Of a stretch of DNA of 64,000 bases, positions 7,977-16,316 are shown piece after piece (the stretch's first letter is position 1; the number at the start of each line of letters is the position of its first letter). Source of the stretch: Bosea sp. (in: a-proteobacteria) (GTDB lineage: Bacteria; Pseudomonadota; Alphaproteobacteria; Rhizobiales; Beijerinckiaceae); assembly GCF_023953965.1 (NCBI RefSeq), contig NZ_JAMLIX010000001.1, positions 1,364,501 to 1,428,500 of the forward strand. Direction: 5' to 3'. The notes under the pieces were generated by a model. The model was not told the origin of the DNA and searched no databases. It was given only the letters and a program-made list of their open reading frames with translations. Position numbers and translations under genes: made by a program.

Positions 7977-8948
7977 ATGGCATTCCTGCCGCCGGAAGGC
8001 GACCTGACGATCGGCTTCGCCCACCCCGTCTATGCTTTGCGCGAGCTGTTCCTCGCGCGGGGGCACGGCGCCCGGAGCTTCCAGGTCCGCAGCCTCGACG
8101 AGCTGCGCGAGCGCGCGCCGGAAGCGGACGTGCTCGTCGTTTCCGGCCTGTGGCGCAACGAGCTCATGGCGCGTCTGCCGAAGCTGCGTTTCATCCAGTC
8201 GGTCAGCGCCGGCACCGACCAGTTCGACAAGGCGGCGATCGCGGCGGCCGGCATCCGCCTCGCCAGCGCCCAGGGGGGCAACGAGCGGGCGGTCGCCGAG
8301 CATGCGATCGCGCTGATGCTCGCGCTCGCCCGCCAGATCCATTTCGCCCGCGACAACCAGGCGCGGCAGTACTGGCGCCCGATGATCGGCGACCTGACGG
8401 CCCGCGAGGACGAACTCGGCGGCAAGACGCTGGTCGTCGTCGGCCTCGGCCGCATCGGCCTGAGGCTGGCGAAGCTCGCCGCCGCCTTCGACATGCGCGT
8501 CGTAGGCGTGCGCCGCAGCGCCGCACCGCAGCCGCATGCCGAGGCGGTGGTCCATCCCGACAAGCTCGCCGAGGCGGTGGCGCAGGCGGATTTCGTCGTG
8601 CTGACCTGCCCGCTGACGCCCGAGACGGACGGGCTGATCGATGCCCGCATCCTCGCCGCGATGAAACCCTCCGCCTTCCTGGTCAATGTCGCGCGCGGCC
8701 GCGTCGTCGACGAGGTGGCCCTGATCGATGCGCTCGGCAACAGCGGCATCGCCGGCGCCGGGCTCGACTGCTTCCACGAGGAGCCGCTGCCGGCGGCCTC
8801 GCCCTTCTGGCGGATGCCGCAGGTCATCGTCACGCCGCACAGCGCCGGCGAGACGCGCGCCTATGAAGGCCGGGTGATCGATATCCTGCTCGACAATCTG
8901 CATCGCCTCGAACACGGGGAAGCGGGCCTGCTGAATCAGATCGTCTGA
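7977..8948 (+). CDS. D-2-hydroxyacid dehydrogenase family protein
   Basis: NAD(P)-dependent D-2-hydroxyacid dehydrogenase (2-Hacid_dh family), 323 residues. The Rossmann motif is VVGLGRIGLRLAKLAAAFDM. The family catalytic trio is visible: Arg in NVARGRVVDE, Glu in FHEEPLP, and His in TPHSAGE. The substrate is unknown; glyoxylate, hydroxypyruvate or 2-oxo acids are typical. The start at 7977 follows GGGGAGAGCGAG; an in-frame ATG at 7902 would add 25 residues without family similarity. It lies about 100 bases after cobC and 19 before the MFS gene, so it may be expressed with the latter. Confidence 0.88.
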   Translation: MAFLPPEGDLTIGFAHPVYALRELFLARGHGARSFQVRSLDELRERAPEADVLVVSGLWRNELMARLPKLRFIQSVSAGTDQFDKAAIAAAGIRLASAQGGNERAVAEHAIALMLALARQIHFARDNQARQYWRPMIGDLTAREDELGGKTLVVVGLGRIGLRLAKLAAAFDMRVVGVRRSAAPQPHAEAVVHPDKLAEAVAQADFVVLTCPLTPETDGLIDARILAAMKPSAFLVNVARGRVVDEVALIDALGNSGIAGAGLDCFHEEPLPAASPFWRMPQVIVTPHSAGETRAYEGRVIDILLDNLHRLEHGEAGLLNQIV

Positions 8949-8967
8949 GCGGGGTCGGACGGCGGCC

Positions 8968-10200
8968 ATGGCTTCGCCCGCATTTTCGCCAGCATTCCTG
9001 CGGCCCGGCGGGCCTTCGCTGATCGTGGCGCTCGGCGTCACGCAGACCTTCGGCTACGGCACGCTCTATTACCCCTTCACCGTGCTGGCGCCGCATATCA
9101 CCGAAACCTTCGGCTGGGCGCCGGAATGGACCTTCGGCGGGCTGGCGGCCGGGCTCCTGCTCGGTGGCGCCGTCGCTCCGCTCACCGGCAGCCTGATCGA
9201 CCGTTATGGCACGCGGCTCGTGATGACGGTCGGATCGGGAGCCGCCGGGCTCTCCCTGCTGGCGCTGGCGGAGGCGCGCGGCATCGTCAGCTATATCCTG
9301 GCGATGGTCGCCCTGCAGGCCGTGACCACCGCCGTCTTCTACGATGCCGCCTTCGCCGCGCTGACGCAGGCGCGCGGCCAGCAGGCGCGCCGCGCGATCA
9401 GCCAGATCACCCTGATCGGCGGCTTCGCCTCGACCCTGTTCTGGCCGCTCACCAGCGCCCTGCTCGCGATCCTCGACTGGCGCGGCATCTATCGCCTCTA
9501 CGGCCTCGCGCAGCTCCTGGTCTGCCTGCCGCTGCATCTGGTCTTCCTGCCGGGGCGGGTGAAGCGGCCGGTCGTCCCGCCGGTCGCGGCTGCCGCCGCC
9601 GCGGCGGTGCCGGCGCCCGAGCCGGCCTATCTGACGGGCAAGCGCCGCAGCCGCGCCTTCCTGCTGCTGGCGCTGGCCTTCTCGTTGCAGGGCTTCGCCA
9701 TTTCGGCCGTGACCATGCATATGCTGGCGCTGTTGCAGGGCTTCGGGCTCGCCGCCACCGCCGCGGTCGCTGTCGGCGCGATAATCGGGCCGGGGCAGGT
9801 GGTCGGGCGGCTCGGAGAGATGCTGTTCGGCCGCAGCGTCGAGCCGGTGACGACGGCCTGGTTCTGCGCCTGGCTGATGCCGTTCGGCTTCGCCCTGCTC
9901 CTGGTCGGCGGGGATCTGCCGATCGTCGCGGGGCTGTTCGCCGTCGCCTTCGGTGTCAGCATGGGGCTGACCTCGATCGTGCGCGGCACCGTTCCGCTCC
10001 AGCTCTTCGGGCCGACGGGCTTCGGCGCCATGCTGGGCAAGCTCGCCGCGCCCGGCCTCGTCACCAGGGCGGCGGCGCCGTTCATCTTCGTCGTCTCGCT
10101 GGAGCGGGGCGGCGTCGTGGTCTCGACGCTGCTGCTGATCGCCGTCTCGGCGCTGGCCGCCGTGGCGCTGATGCTGCTGGCGCGCCTGCGCCGCGTCTGA
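8968..10200 (+). CDS. MFS transporter
   Basis: A 410-residue polytopic membrane protein of the major facilitator superfamily, with about 12 hydrophobic segments. The loop after the second helix carries GSLIDRYGTRLVMTVG, a version of the MFS motif between helices 2 and 3. A short Ala/Pro-rich and then basic central loop (TGKRRSR) separates the two six-helix halves. Substrate cannot be read; the opening GVTQTFGYGTLYYPF is reminiscent of monocarboxylate or oxalate-type MFS carriers. It sits 19 bases after the hydroxyacid dehydrogenase, which would suit a hydroxy or oxo acid, but this is inference. Confidence 0.85.
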   Translation: MASPAFSPAFLRPGGPSLIVALGVTQTFGYGTLYYPFTVLAPHITETFGWAPEWTFGGLAAGLLLGGAVAPLTGSLIDRYGTRLVMTVGSGAAGLSLLALAEARGIVSYILAMVALQAVTTAVFYDAAFAALTQARGQQARRAISQITLIGGFASTLFWPLTSALLAILDWRGIYRLYGLAQLLVCLPLHLVFLPGRVKRPVVPPVAAAAAAAVPAPEPAYLTGKRRSRAFLLLALAFSLQGFAISAVTMHMLALLQGFGLAATAAVAVGAIIGPGQVVGRLGEMLFGRSVEPVTTAWFCAWLMPFGFALLLVGGDLPIVAGLFAVAFGVSMGLTSIVRGTVPLQLFGPTGFGAMLGKLAAPGLVTRAAAPFIFVVSLERGGVVVSTLLLIAVSALAAVALMLLARLRRV

Positions 10201-10221
10201 GCCTGCCGCGCCGGGCCGGCA

Positions 10222-11895
10222 TCATGCGCCGCCGGAGCGCGCGTCCTCCTTCAGCATCGCCACGCCTTTCTCCGCGATCATCATCGTCGGGTTGGCGGTG
10301 TTGCCGGAGGTGATCGCCGGCATCACCGAGGCGTCGATGACGCGCAGGCCCGAGACGCCGCGCACCCGAAGCCGCCCGTCGAGAACCGCGCCCGGATCGC
10401 CGTCGGCGCCCATCCGGGCCGTGCCCACGGGGTGGAAGATCGTGGTGCCGAGCGTGGCTGCGGCCTCCAGCAGTTCCTCGTCGGAGCAGGCGGCCTCGCC
10501 CGGCAGGTATTCCTGCGGCCGGAAGCGGGCGAGAGGAGCCTGGGCCACGATCCGGCGCGTGAGCTTCAGCGCGTCGATCGCGACCTGCCGGTCCTCCTGC
10601 GTGTCGAGGTAGTTCGGCGAGATCGACGGGGCGTCGCGCGGGTCGGGCGAGCGCAGATGCACGCTGCCGCGGCTCGTCGGCCTGAGATTGCAGACGCTCG
10701 CCGTGAAGGCATCGAACGGATGCAGGCCCGCCCCCCAGCTGTCGAGCGAGAGCGGCTGGAAATGGAATTGCAGGTTCGCCGTCGCGTAATGCGGCGCCGA
10801 GCGGGCGAAGGCGCCGAGCTGCGATGGCGCCATGGTCAAAGGCCCGCTGCGCAGCGCCGCCCATTGCAGCGCCATCAGCGGCCGGCGCCACAGCTTCGCA
10901 TAGTCGCTGTTCAGCGTCCTGACGCCCTCGACCTTGTAGACCGGGCGGATCTGGAGATGGTCCTGCAGGTTCTCGCCGACGCCTCGCGCATCGACCAGCG
11001 TCTCGATGCCGAGGTCTTGCAGCCGCGCTCCCGCGCCGATGCCGGAGCGTTCGAGCAGGAGCGGCGAGGCGACGGCGCCGGCTGAGAGCACGACCTCGCC
11101 GCCGATCTCGACGCGCAGCTTCTCCTCGGCCGGCGTGCCCAGGCCATGGGTGAACTCGACCGCGCGCGCCCGGCCGTCCTCGAACAGGATGCGCTCGACA
11201 TGGACCCGCGTCTCCACCCTGAGATTGTCGCGGTCCCTCTCGTCGAGCAGCGGCTTCAGGAAGGCGCCGAAGCTGCTCAGCCGCCGCCCGCGCCGCTGGT
11301 TCACCTGGAAATAGGAGGAGCCTTCGTTGTCGCCGGTGTTGAAATCCGCGATCCTGGCGATGCCGGCCGCCTCGGCCGCGTCGCGGATCGAATCGAGGAT
11401 CGCCCAGCGCACGCGCGGATGCTCGACGCGCCATTCCCCGCCCGCCCTGTGCAGGCCGCCGGGCGGGGGCGCGACATGGTCCTCGTGCCTGAGGAAGAAT
11501 GGCAGCACCTCGTCCCAGCCCCAGCCTTCGAGCCCGCGCTGGCGCCAGCCGTCGTAATCGGCCGCCTGCCCGCGCATGTAGATCATGGCGTTGATCGCCG
11601 AGGAGCCGCCGACGACCTTGCCGCGCGGATAGGCGAGCGCCCGCCCGCCGAGCCCGGCCTGCGGCTCGGTCTTGAACAGCCAGTCGGCGCGGGGGTTGCC
11701 GATGGCGAAGAGATAGCCGACCGGGATGTGGAACCAGATCCAGTCGTCCTTGCCGCCGGCTTCGAGGACAAGGACCCGCGTGTTCGGATCCGCCGCCAGC
11801 CGGTTGGCGACGAGGCAGCCGGCGGAGCCTGCTCCGATGACCACGTAATCGAAGGTGCCGATCAGGCGGCGGTCGGTGGAGGCGGTTGCGGGCAT
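10222..11895 (-). CDS. GMC family FAD-dependent oxidoreductase (choline dehydrogenase-like)
   Basis: Flavoprotein of the glucose-methanol-choline family that oxidises an alcohol to an aldehyde. The 557-residue protein has the FAD dinucleotide motif VIGAGSAG at 19-26, the first GMC signature around YPRGKVVGGSSAINAMIYMR, the active-site His in TIFHPVGTARMG, and the C-terminal ITSGNTANPTMMIAEKG. The start at 11895 is chosen because the FAD motif then follows at the normal distance; the frame extends 21 codons further upstream. It converges on the MFS gene with a 21-base gap. Substrate unknown. Confidence 0.92.
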   Translation of the reverse strand: MPATASTDRRLIGTFDYVVIGAGSAGCLVANRLAADPNTRVLVLEAGGKDDWIWFHIPVGYLFAIGNPRADWLFKTEPQAGLGGRALAYPRGKVVGGSSAINAMIYMRGQAADYDGWRQRGLEGWGWDEVLPFFLRHEDHVAPPPGGLHRAGGEWRVEHPRVRWAILDSIRDAAEAAGIARIADFNTGDNEGSSYFQVNQRRGRRLSSFGAFLKPLLDERDRDNLRVETRVHVERILFEDGRARAVEFTHGLGTPAEEKLRVEIGGEVVLSAGAVASPLLLERSGIGAGARLQDLGIETLVDARGVGENLQDHLQIRPVYKVEGVRTLNSDYAKLWRRPLMALQWAALRSGPLTMAPSQLGAFARSAPHYATANLQFHFQPLSLDSWGAGLHPFDAFTASVCNLRPTSRGSVHLRSPDPRDAPSISPNYLDTQEDRQVAIDALKLTRRIVAQAPLARFRPQEYLPGEAACSDEELLEAAATLGTTIFHPVGTARMGADGDPGAVLDGRLRVRGVSGLRVIDASVMPAITSGNTANPTMMIAEKGVAMLKEDARSGGA

Positions 11896-12015
11896 GGTGT
11901 TTCCGAGGTCCTGGTCGCGACGCTGCCGGACGGCGGCAGCGACGGCGCAATCTGGCATAGCTCGGAGCGGGGTGACAGGCTCAGTTCGCCGGCCGCGCTC
12001 GGGCCCGGGGATTTG

Positions 12016-12034
12016 ACGTTCACGCCATGAACGT
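12016..12034. promoter_or_regulatory. Inverted repeat, possible operator of the winged-helix regulator
   Basis: Perfect 7-base arms ACGTTCA and TGAACGT separated by five bases. The left arm overlaps a -35-like TTGACG at 12013, and a weak -10-like GATAGG follows about 16 bases later. The right arm covers the first candidate ATG of the winged-helix gene. This is a plausible autoregulatory operator, but the role is inferred from position only. Confidence 0.4.
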
Positions 12035-12722
12035 GATAGGCCCCCGCGCCATGGTCGCAGGATCTAACAATGCCGCCGCGGTGGGCGGTGTGGCTCCAGG
12101 CCCCGACGCCGCCCACAGCGAGGGGCGCCATATCGCCGGGCTGCTCGCCTTCGTCGAGCGCGAGGCGCATGTCTCGCAGCGCGCGCTCGCCAGCGAGCTC
12201 GGCGTCGCTCTCGGTCTCGTCAACACCTATGTCAAGCGCTGCGTGAAGAAGGGCCTGATCAAGGTCCAGCATGTGCCGTCGCGCCGCTACGCCTATTACC
12301 TGACGCCCTCGGGCTTCGCCGAGAAATCCCGGCTCACGGCCGAGTACCTGTCCTGGTCGCTGTCCTTCTTCCGCCGGGCCCGCTCGGAATGCTCGGCGCT
12401 GTTCGAGGAGGCCCGCCAGCGGAAGTTCGGCGCCGTCGCGCTCTATGGCGGCAGCGACCTCACGGAAATCGCCATCCTCTGCGCGGCCGAGCACGGCATC
12501 GCCATCGTCGCGATCGTCGATGGCGGGATGCGCCGGCAGAGCCTGTTCAACATCCCCGTGGTCGCCAGCCTCGGCGCCGCCCCGGCCCGCCCGGACGGGG
12601 CGATCGTCACCGGCATCCACGAGGCGCAGCGCTGGTACGACCTGGCGGCCGCCGATCTCGGCGCCGCCCGGATCCTGGCGCCGCCGATGCTGTCGGTGCG
12701 GACGGCGGAGGCGGGCGCTTGA
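12027..12722 (+). CDS. Winged helix-turn-helix regulator with C-terminal Rossmann-like domain
   Basis: A 231-residue predicted DNA-binding protein heading the polysaccharide locus. Residues about 35-100 form a MarR/ArsR-like winged helix (VSQRALASELGVALGLVNTY is the helix-turn-helix, RRYAYYLTP the wing). Residues about 135-220 begin with an alternating strand-helix pattern (FGAVALYGGSDLTEIAILCA, then IAIVAIVDGG) like a small Rossmann fold, which might sense a nucleotide or sugar nucleotide. Similar proteins are known in front of NusG-like genes in Hyphomicrobiales polysaccharide clusters. The start is uncertain: the ATG at 12027 lies in an inverted repeat, and an ATG at 12051 is a good alternative. 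Its stop overlaps the next gene's start as TTGA. Confidence 0.75.
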   Translation: MNVIGPRAMVAGSNNAAAVGGVAPGPDAAHSEGRHIAGLLAFVEREAHVSQRALASELGVALGLVNTYVKRCVKKGLIKVQHVPSRRYAYYLTPSGFAEKSRLTAEYLSWSLSFFRRARSECSALFEEARQRKFGAVALYGGSDLTEIAILCAAEHGIAIVAIVDGGMRRQSLFNIPVVASLGAAPARPDGAIVTGIHEAQRWYDLAAADLGAARILAPPMLSVRTAEAGA

Positions 12723-13252
12723 GCGCGACGGCCGTCCACAGCCTGGCCGGCGCGCGCTGGTATGTCGTCCAGACGCGCCATCTCAGCGAGATGCGGGCGG
12801 CGCAGGAGCTCGCCAACCAGGGCTTCGAGGTCTTCCTGCCGCGCTATCTCAGGAAGCGCCGGCATGCCCGCAAGGTGAGCCTCGTCGCCGCGCCGCTGTT
12901 TCCCGGCTATCTCTTCGTCTCGTTCGATCCGGCGCGGCAGCGCTGGCGTTCGATCAACGGAACCTATGGCGTGGCGCGCGTGATCGCCGGCGAGGACGGG
13001 CCGGTGCCGGTCGCGAGCGGCATCGTCGGCGCGCTGAGGACGCGCGCCGACGCGCAGGGCTATATCGCGCTGTCGCAGCGGCCGGGCTTCGTCCCGGGCG
13101 AGGCGATCCGCATCCGCTCGGGCAGCTTCGCCGAGACGCTCGGCCTGTTCGAGGGCTTCAGGGACCAGGACCGCGTCGCCGTGCTGCTCGAATTGCTCGG
13201 CGGCAAGGTGCGCGTGGTGCTGGACGAGGATCTGGTCGAAAAGGCCGCGTGA
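12719..13252 (+). CDS. NusG/RfaH-type transcription elongation factor paralogue
   Basis: A 177-residue specialised NusG paralogue. The NGN domain (about 14-115) shows RWYVVQTRHLSEMRAAQEL, FLPRYLRKRRHARK and the hallmark PLFPGYLFVSF; a KOW-type C-terminal domain (about 125-175) follows, starting FVPGEAIRIRSG. The start is a TTG overlapping the upstream stop (TTGA), because the first conserved residues come 14 codons later and no nearer ATG exists. In this family (RfaH, LoaP, UpxY) the protein binds paused RNA polymerase and lets it read through long polysaccharide operons. The genes that follow form such a run, and an ops-like sequence lies 58 bases downstream. Chromosomal nusG itself would sit beside secE and rplK, which are absent. 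Confidence 0.88.
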   Translation: MSATAVHSLAGARWYVVQTRHLSEMRAAQELANQGFEVFLPRYLRKRRHARKVSLVAAPLFPGYLFVSFDPARQRWRSINGTYGVARVIAGEDGPVPVASGIVGALRTRADAQGYIALSQRPGFVPGEAIRIRSGSFAETLGLFEGFRDQDRVAVLLELLGGKVRVVLDEDLVEKAA

Positions 13253-13309
13253 GCGGCGGTTCGGCTTGTGAAGATGGTTGCGGTTCGGGCGCCGTCGTCG
13301 CACCCGGAC

Positions 13310-13321
13310 TGCGGTAGCTTG
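13310..13321 (+). promoter_or_regulatory. ops-like recruitment element in the operon leader
   Basis: The 12 bases TGCGGTAGCTTG differ at two positions from the E. coli ops core GGCGGTAGCGTG, and a T-rich stretch follows a few bases later, as it does in ops. The site lies between the NusG/RfaH-type gene and the first sugar gene, about 50 bases before its start, on the coding strand. Function is inferred from similarity and position. Confidence 0.45.
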
Positions 13322-13373
13322 GGTATTTTCCGCGCCGGCGCCGCCGTCGCGTCGGTCGCAAGGGAAACATGCC

Positions 13374-14369
13374 GTGGAACTCAACGGAAAACGTGTCGTC
13401 GTCATCGGTGGGGCGGGGCTGATCGGCTCCCATGCCGTGGATCAGCTCACCAGGACGGATGTCGGCGAGATCGTGATCTACGACAACTTCGTGCGCGGCA
13501 CGCATGAGAACCTCGCCGAGGCGCTCAAGGATCCGCGCGTCAAGATCTTCGAGGCCGGCGGCGACATCACCCAGACCGACATCCTGGACGCGGCGCTGAA
13601 AGGCGCGGACGGCGTCTTCCAGTTCGCGGCCCTGTGGCTGCTGCAATGCCACGAATATCCGCGCACGGCCTTCGAGACCAATGTGCGGGGCATGTTCAAC
13701 GTGCTCGACGGCTGCGTCCGCAACGGCGTCAAGCGTCTGGTCTGGTCGTCCTCGGCCTCCGTCTACGGCGACGCCGTCGAGGAGCCGATGACCGAGGACC
13801 ATCCCTTCAACAACAAGAACTTCTACGGCGCGACCAAGATCTGCGGCGAGGCGATGGCGCGGGCCTATCACTTCCGCTACGGGCTCGATTATGTCGGCCT
13901 GCGCTACATGAACGTCTATGGGCCGCGCCAGGACTATCGCGGCGCCTATATCGCCGTGATCATGAAGATGCTCGACGCGATCGATCGCGGCGAGGGCCCG
14001 ACCATCATGGGCGACGGCTCCGAAGCCTTCGACTTCGTCGCGGTCGAGGATTGCGCGCGCTCCAATCTCTGCGCGATGCAGTCGACCGCCACCGACAGCT
14101 TCTACAATGTCGGCACCGGCAAGCGGACCTCGCTGAAGGAAGTCGCCGAGAAGCTCCTGAACCTCACCGGCTCCAACCAGCCGATCAACTATGCCCCGCG
14201 CAGCCAGGCGACGCTGGTGCGCAACCGCATCGGCTCGCCGGTCAAGGCGAGCAAGGAGATCGGCTTCACCGCGAGGATCGACCTCGATGAAGGGCTGAAG
14301 CAGCTGATCGAGTGGCGCAAGAACCATATCGAGCAGGTCGCGCAGCGCCGGGCCAAGGCCCAGATCTGA
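13374..14369 (+). CDS. NAD-dependent nucleotide-sugar epimerase/dehydratase
   Basis: Extended short-chain dehydrogenase of the UDP-glucose 4-epimerase type, 331 residues. The nucleotide motif GGAGLIGS is at 12-19, the catalytic serine region SSSASVYGD at 125-132, and the catalytic pair Tyr151/Lys155 in YGATK. The GTG start at 13374 is chosen because AGGGAA lies 7 bases upstream; the frame is open for 32 more codons with no similarity. First gene of the 27-gene plus-strand run. The exact sugar (UDP-hexose, UDP-uronate or a 4,6-dehydratase product) cannot be told from sequence alone. Confidence 0.88.
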   Translation: MELNGKRVVVIGGAGLIGSHAVDQLTRTDVGEIVIYDNFVRGTHENLAEALKDPRVKIFEAGGDITQTDILDAALKGADGVFQFAALWLLQCHEYPRTAFETNVRGMFNVLDGCVRNGVKRLVWSSSASVYGDAVEEPMTEDHPFNNKNFYGATKICGEAMARAYHFRYGLDYVGLRYMNVYGPRQDYRGAYIAVIMKMLDAIDRGEGPTIMGDGSEAFDFVAVEDCARSNLCAMQSTATDSFYNVGTGKRTSLKEVAEKLLNLTGSNQPINYAPRSQATLVRNRIGSPVKASKEIGFTARIDLDEGLKQLIEWRKNHIEQVAQRRAKAQI

Positions 14370-14405
14370 CGCGCCGGCCCCGTTTCCTGATCGGACCATA
14401 GCGTC

Positions 14406-16277
14406 ATGTGCGGTATTGCAGGCGTCCTGCACCGGAACGGCCGGCCGGCCTCGCCGGTGATCCTGAAGGCGATGACCGACATCATCGCCCATCGCGGCCC
14501 CGACGGCGAAGGCCATTATTGCGACGGGCCGGTCGGGCTCGGCCATCGCCGCCTGTCGATCATCGACCTGAGCGACGCCGCGCGCCAGCCGATGACGACG
14601 CGCGATGGCCGCTATGTGATCACCTACAACGGCGAGATCTATAATTTCCAGGCGCTGAAGGCACAGCTTTCGGCGCGCGGCCATCTCTTCCATTCGACAG
14701 GCGACAGCGAGGTCCTGCTCGCGGCTTTCGCCGAATGGGGCATCTCGGCGCTCTACAAGCTCAACGGCATGTTCGCCTTCGGCATCTGGGACCGTGAGCA
14801 GAAGGTGCTGACGCTCGCCCGCGACCGGTTCGGCGTGAAGCCGCTCTATTACACGGCGGTCGACGGGGCGGTCCTCTTCGCCTCCGAGATCAAGGCGTTC
14901 CGCGGCTTCCCGGGCTTCCAGGCGCGGATGAATGTCGGCGGGCTTACCGAATACCTGACCTTCCAGAACTTCTTCTCGGACGACACCTTGTTCGAGAACG
15001 TCAAGCTCCTGCCCGCCGGCTCATATCTCCAGATCGGCCTCGGCGAGAGGGCGTTCGAGCCGCAGCGCTACTGGGACTTCCACTTCCAGGAGCCGGAGCA
15101 GGCGCCGGACGAGAACGAGGCGCTGGACGAGCTCGACCGCCTGTTCCGCCAGGCCGTCTCGCGCCAGATGATCTCGGACGTCGATGTCGGCTCGTATCTG
15201 TCGGGCGGCATGGATTCCGGCTCGATCACGGCGCTGGCGGCCAAGCAGTTGCCCTTCATGCGCACCTTCACGGTCGGCTTCGACCTGAACTCCGCCTCGG
15301 GCGTCGAGCTCGGATACGACGAGCGCTCCAAGGCCGAGCACATGTCGTATCTGTTCAAGACCGAGCATTACGAGATGGTGCTGAAGGCCGGCGACATGGA
15401 GCGGGCTATCCCCAAGCTCGCCTGGCATCTGGAGGAGCCGCGGGTCGGGCAGTCCTATCCGAACTGGTATGCGGCCAAGCTCGCCTCGAAATTCGTCAAG
15501 GTCGTGCTGTCGGGAACCGGCGGCGACGAGCTCTTCGCCGGCTATCCGTGGCGCTACTACCGCGCCGTCGTGAACGACGACTTCGACCATTACGTCGGCA
15601 AGTACTACGGCTTCTGGCAGCGGCTGATCCCCACCGAGATCTTGCCGCAGGTGATGGCACCGGTCTGGGGCGAAGCCCGGCAGAGCGACCCGATGGCGAT
15701 CTTCCGCGGTGTCTTCCACGAGCATGCCTCGCAGCTGACCCGGCCCGAGGACTACATCAACCATTCGCTCTATTTCGAGGCGAAGACGTTCCTCAACGGG
15801 CTGCTCGTCGTCGACGACAAGCTCAGCATGGCGCATGGGCTGGAGGGGCGTGTGCCGTTCCTCGACAACGACCTCGTCGACTTCGCCATGCGGCTGCCGG
15901 CCAGGATGAAGCTCGGCAACCTCACCGAGGTCGTGCGGCTGAACGAGAACGAGCCCGGCGGCAAGGCGCAGCGCTATTTCGAGAAGACGCGCGACGGCAA
16001 GCTGATCCTGCGCAACATGATGACGCGGCACATTCCCAGCCAGGTGGCCGAGCGCGAGAAGCAGGGCTTTTCCGCGCCGGATGCGAGCTGGTTCAAGGGT
16101 GAGAGCATCGACTATGTGAAGCGCCGGCTCACGACCCGGAACGCGCGCGTTTACGACTATCTCGACCGCAAGGCGGTGACCGCCCTGATCGACGATCACC
16201 TCGAAGGCCGGCAGAACCGCCGCCTGCTGATCTGGTCGCTATTGAATCTCGAGCAGTTCTGCGAAGCTTATCTGTGA
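14406..16277 (+). CDS. asnB: Asparagine synthase-like glutamine amidotransferase 1
   Basis: A 623-residue AsnB-family protein: an N-terminal class II glutaminase with the nucleophile Cys2 (MCGIAGVLHR) and the glutamine-pocket motif YNGEIYNF, then an ATP-pyrophosphatase synthetase domain with SGGMDS near residue 265. In cell-wall and O-antigen loci such enzymes amidate uronic acids (WbpS is an example) rather than aspartate. Two further paralogues lie at 37680 and 48934, each differing in the substrate half, so specialised roles are likely. It follows the epimerase by 36 bases. True asparagine synthesis cannot be excluded but would not need three copies in a polysaccharide locus. Confidence 0.9.
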   Translation: MCGIAGVLHRNGRPASPVILKAMTDIIAHRGPDGEGHYCDGPVGLGHRRLSIIDLSDAARQPMTTRDGRYVITYNGEIYNFQALKAQLSARGHLFHSTGDSEVLLAAFAEWGISALYKLNGMFAFGIWDREQKVLTLARDRFGVKPLYYTAVDGAVLFASEIKAFRGFPGFQARMNVGGLTEYLTFQNFFSDDTLFENVKLLPAGSYLQIGLGERAFEPQRYWDFHFQEPEQAPDENEALDELDRLFRQAVSRQMISDVDVGSYLSGGMDSGSITALAAKQLPFMRTFTVGFDLNSASGVELGYDERSKAEHMSYLFKTEHYEMVLKAGDMERAIPKLAWHLEEPRVGQSYPNWYAAKLASKFVKVVLSGTGGDELFAGYPWRYYRAVVNDDFDHYVGKYYGFWQRLIPTEILPQVMAPVWGEARQSDPMAIFRGVFHEHASQLTRPEDYINHSLYFEAKTFLNGLLVVDDKLSMAHGLEGRVPFLDNDLVDFAMRLPARMKLGNLTEVVRLNENEPGGKAQRYFEKTRDGKLILRNMMTRHIPSQVAEREKQGFSAPDASWFKGESIDYVKRRLTTRNARVYDYLDRKAVTALIDDHLEGRQNRRLLIWSLLNLEQFCEAYL

Positions 16278-16316
16278 AGCAGCGGCGTCGAAATCTGCCG
16301 CTGCGAGGATGAACGC

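Noticed and set aside
9627..10085. Minus-strand frame within the MFS gene
   Set aside because: Low-complexity antisense shadow of a membrane protein gene; no motif.
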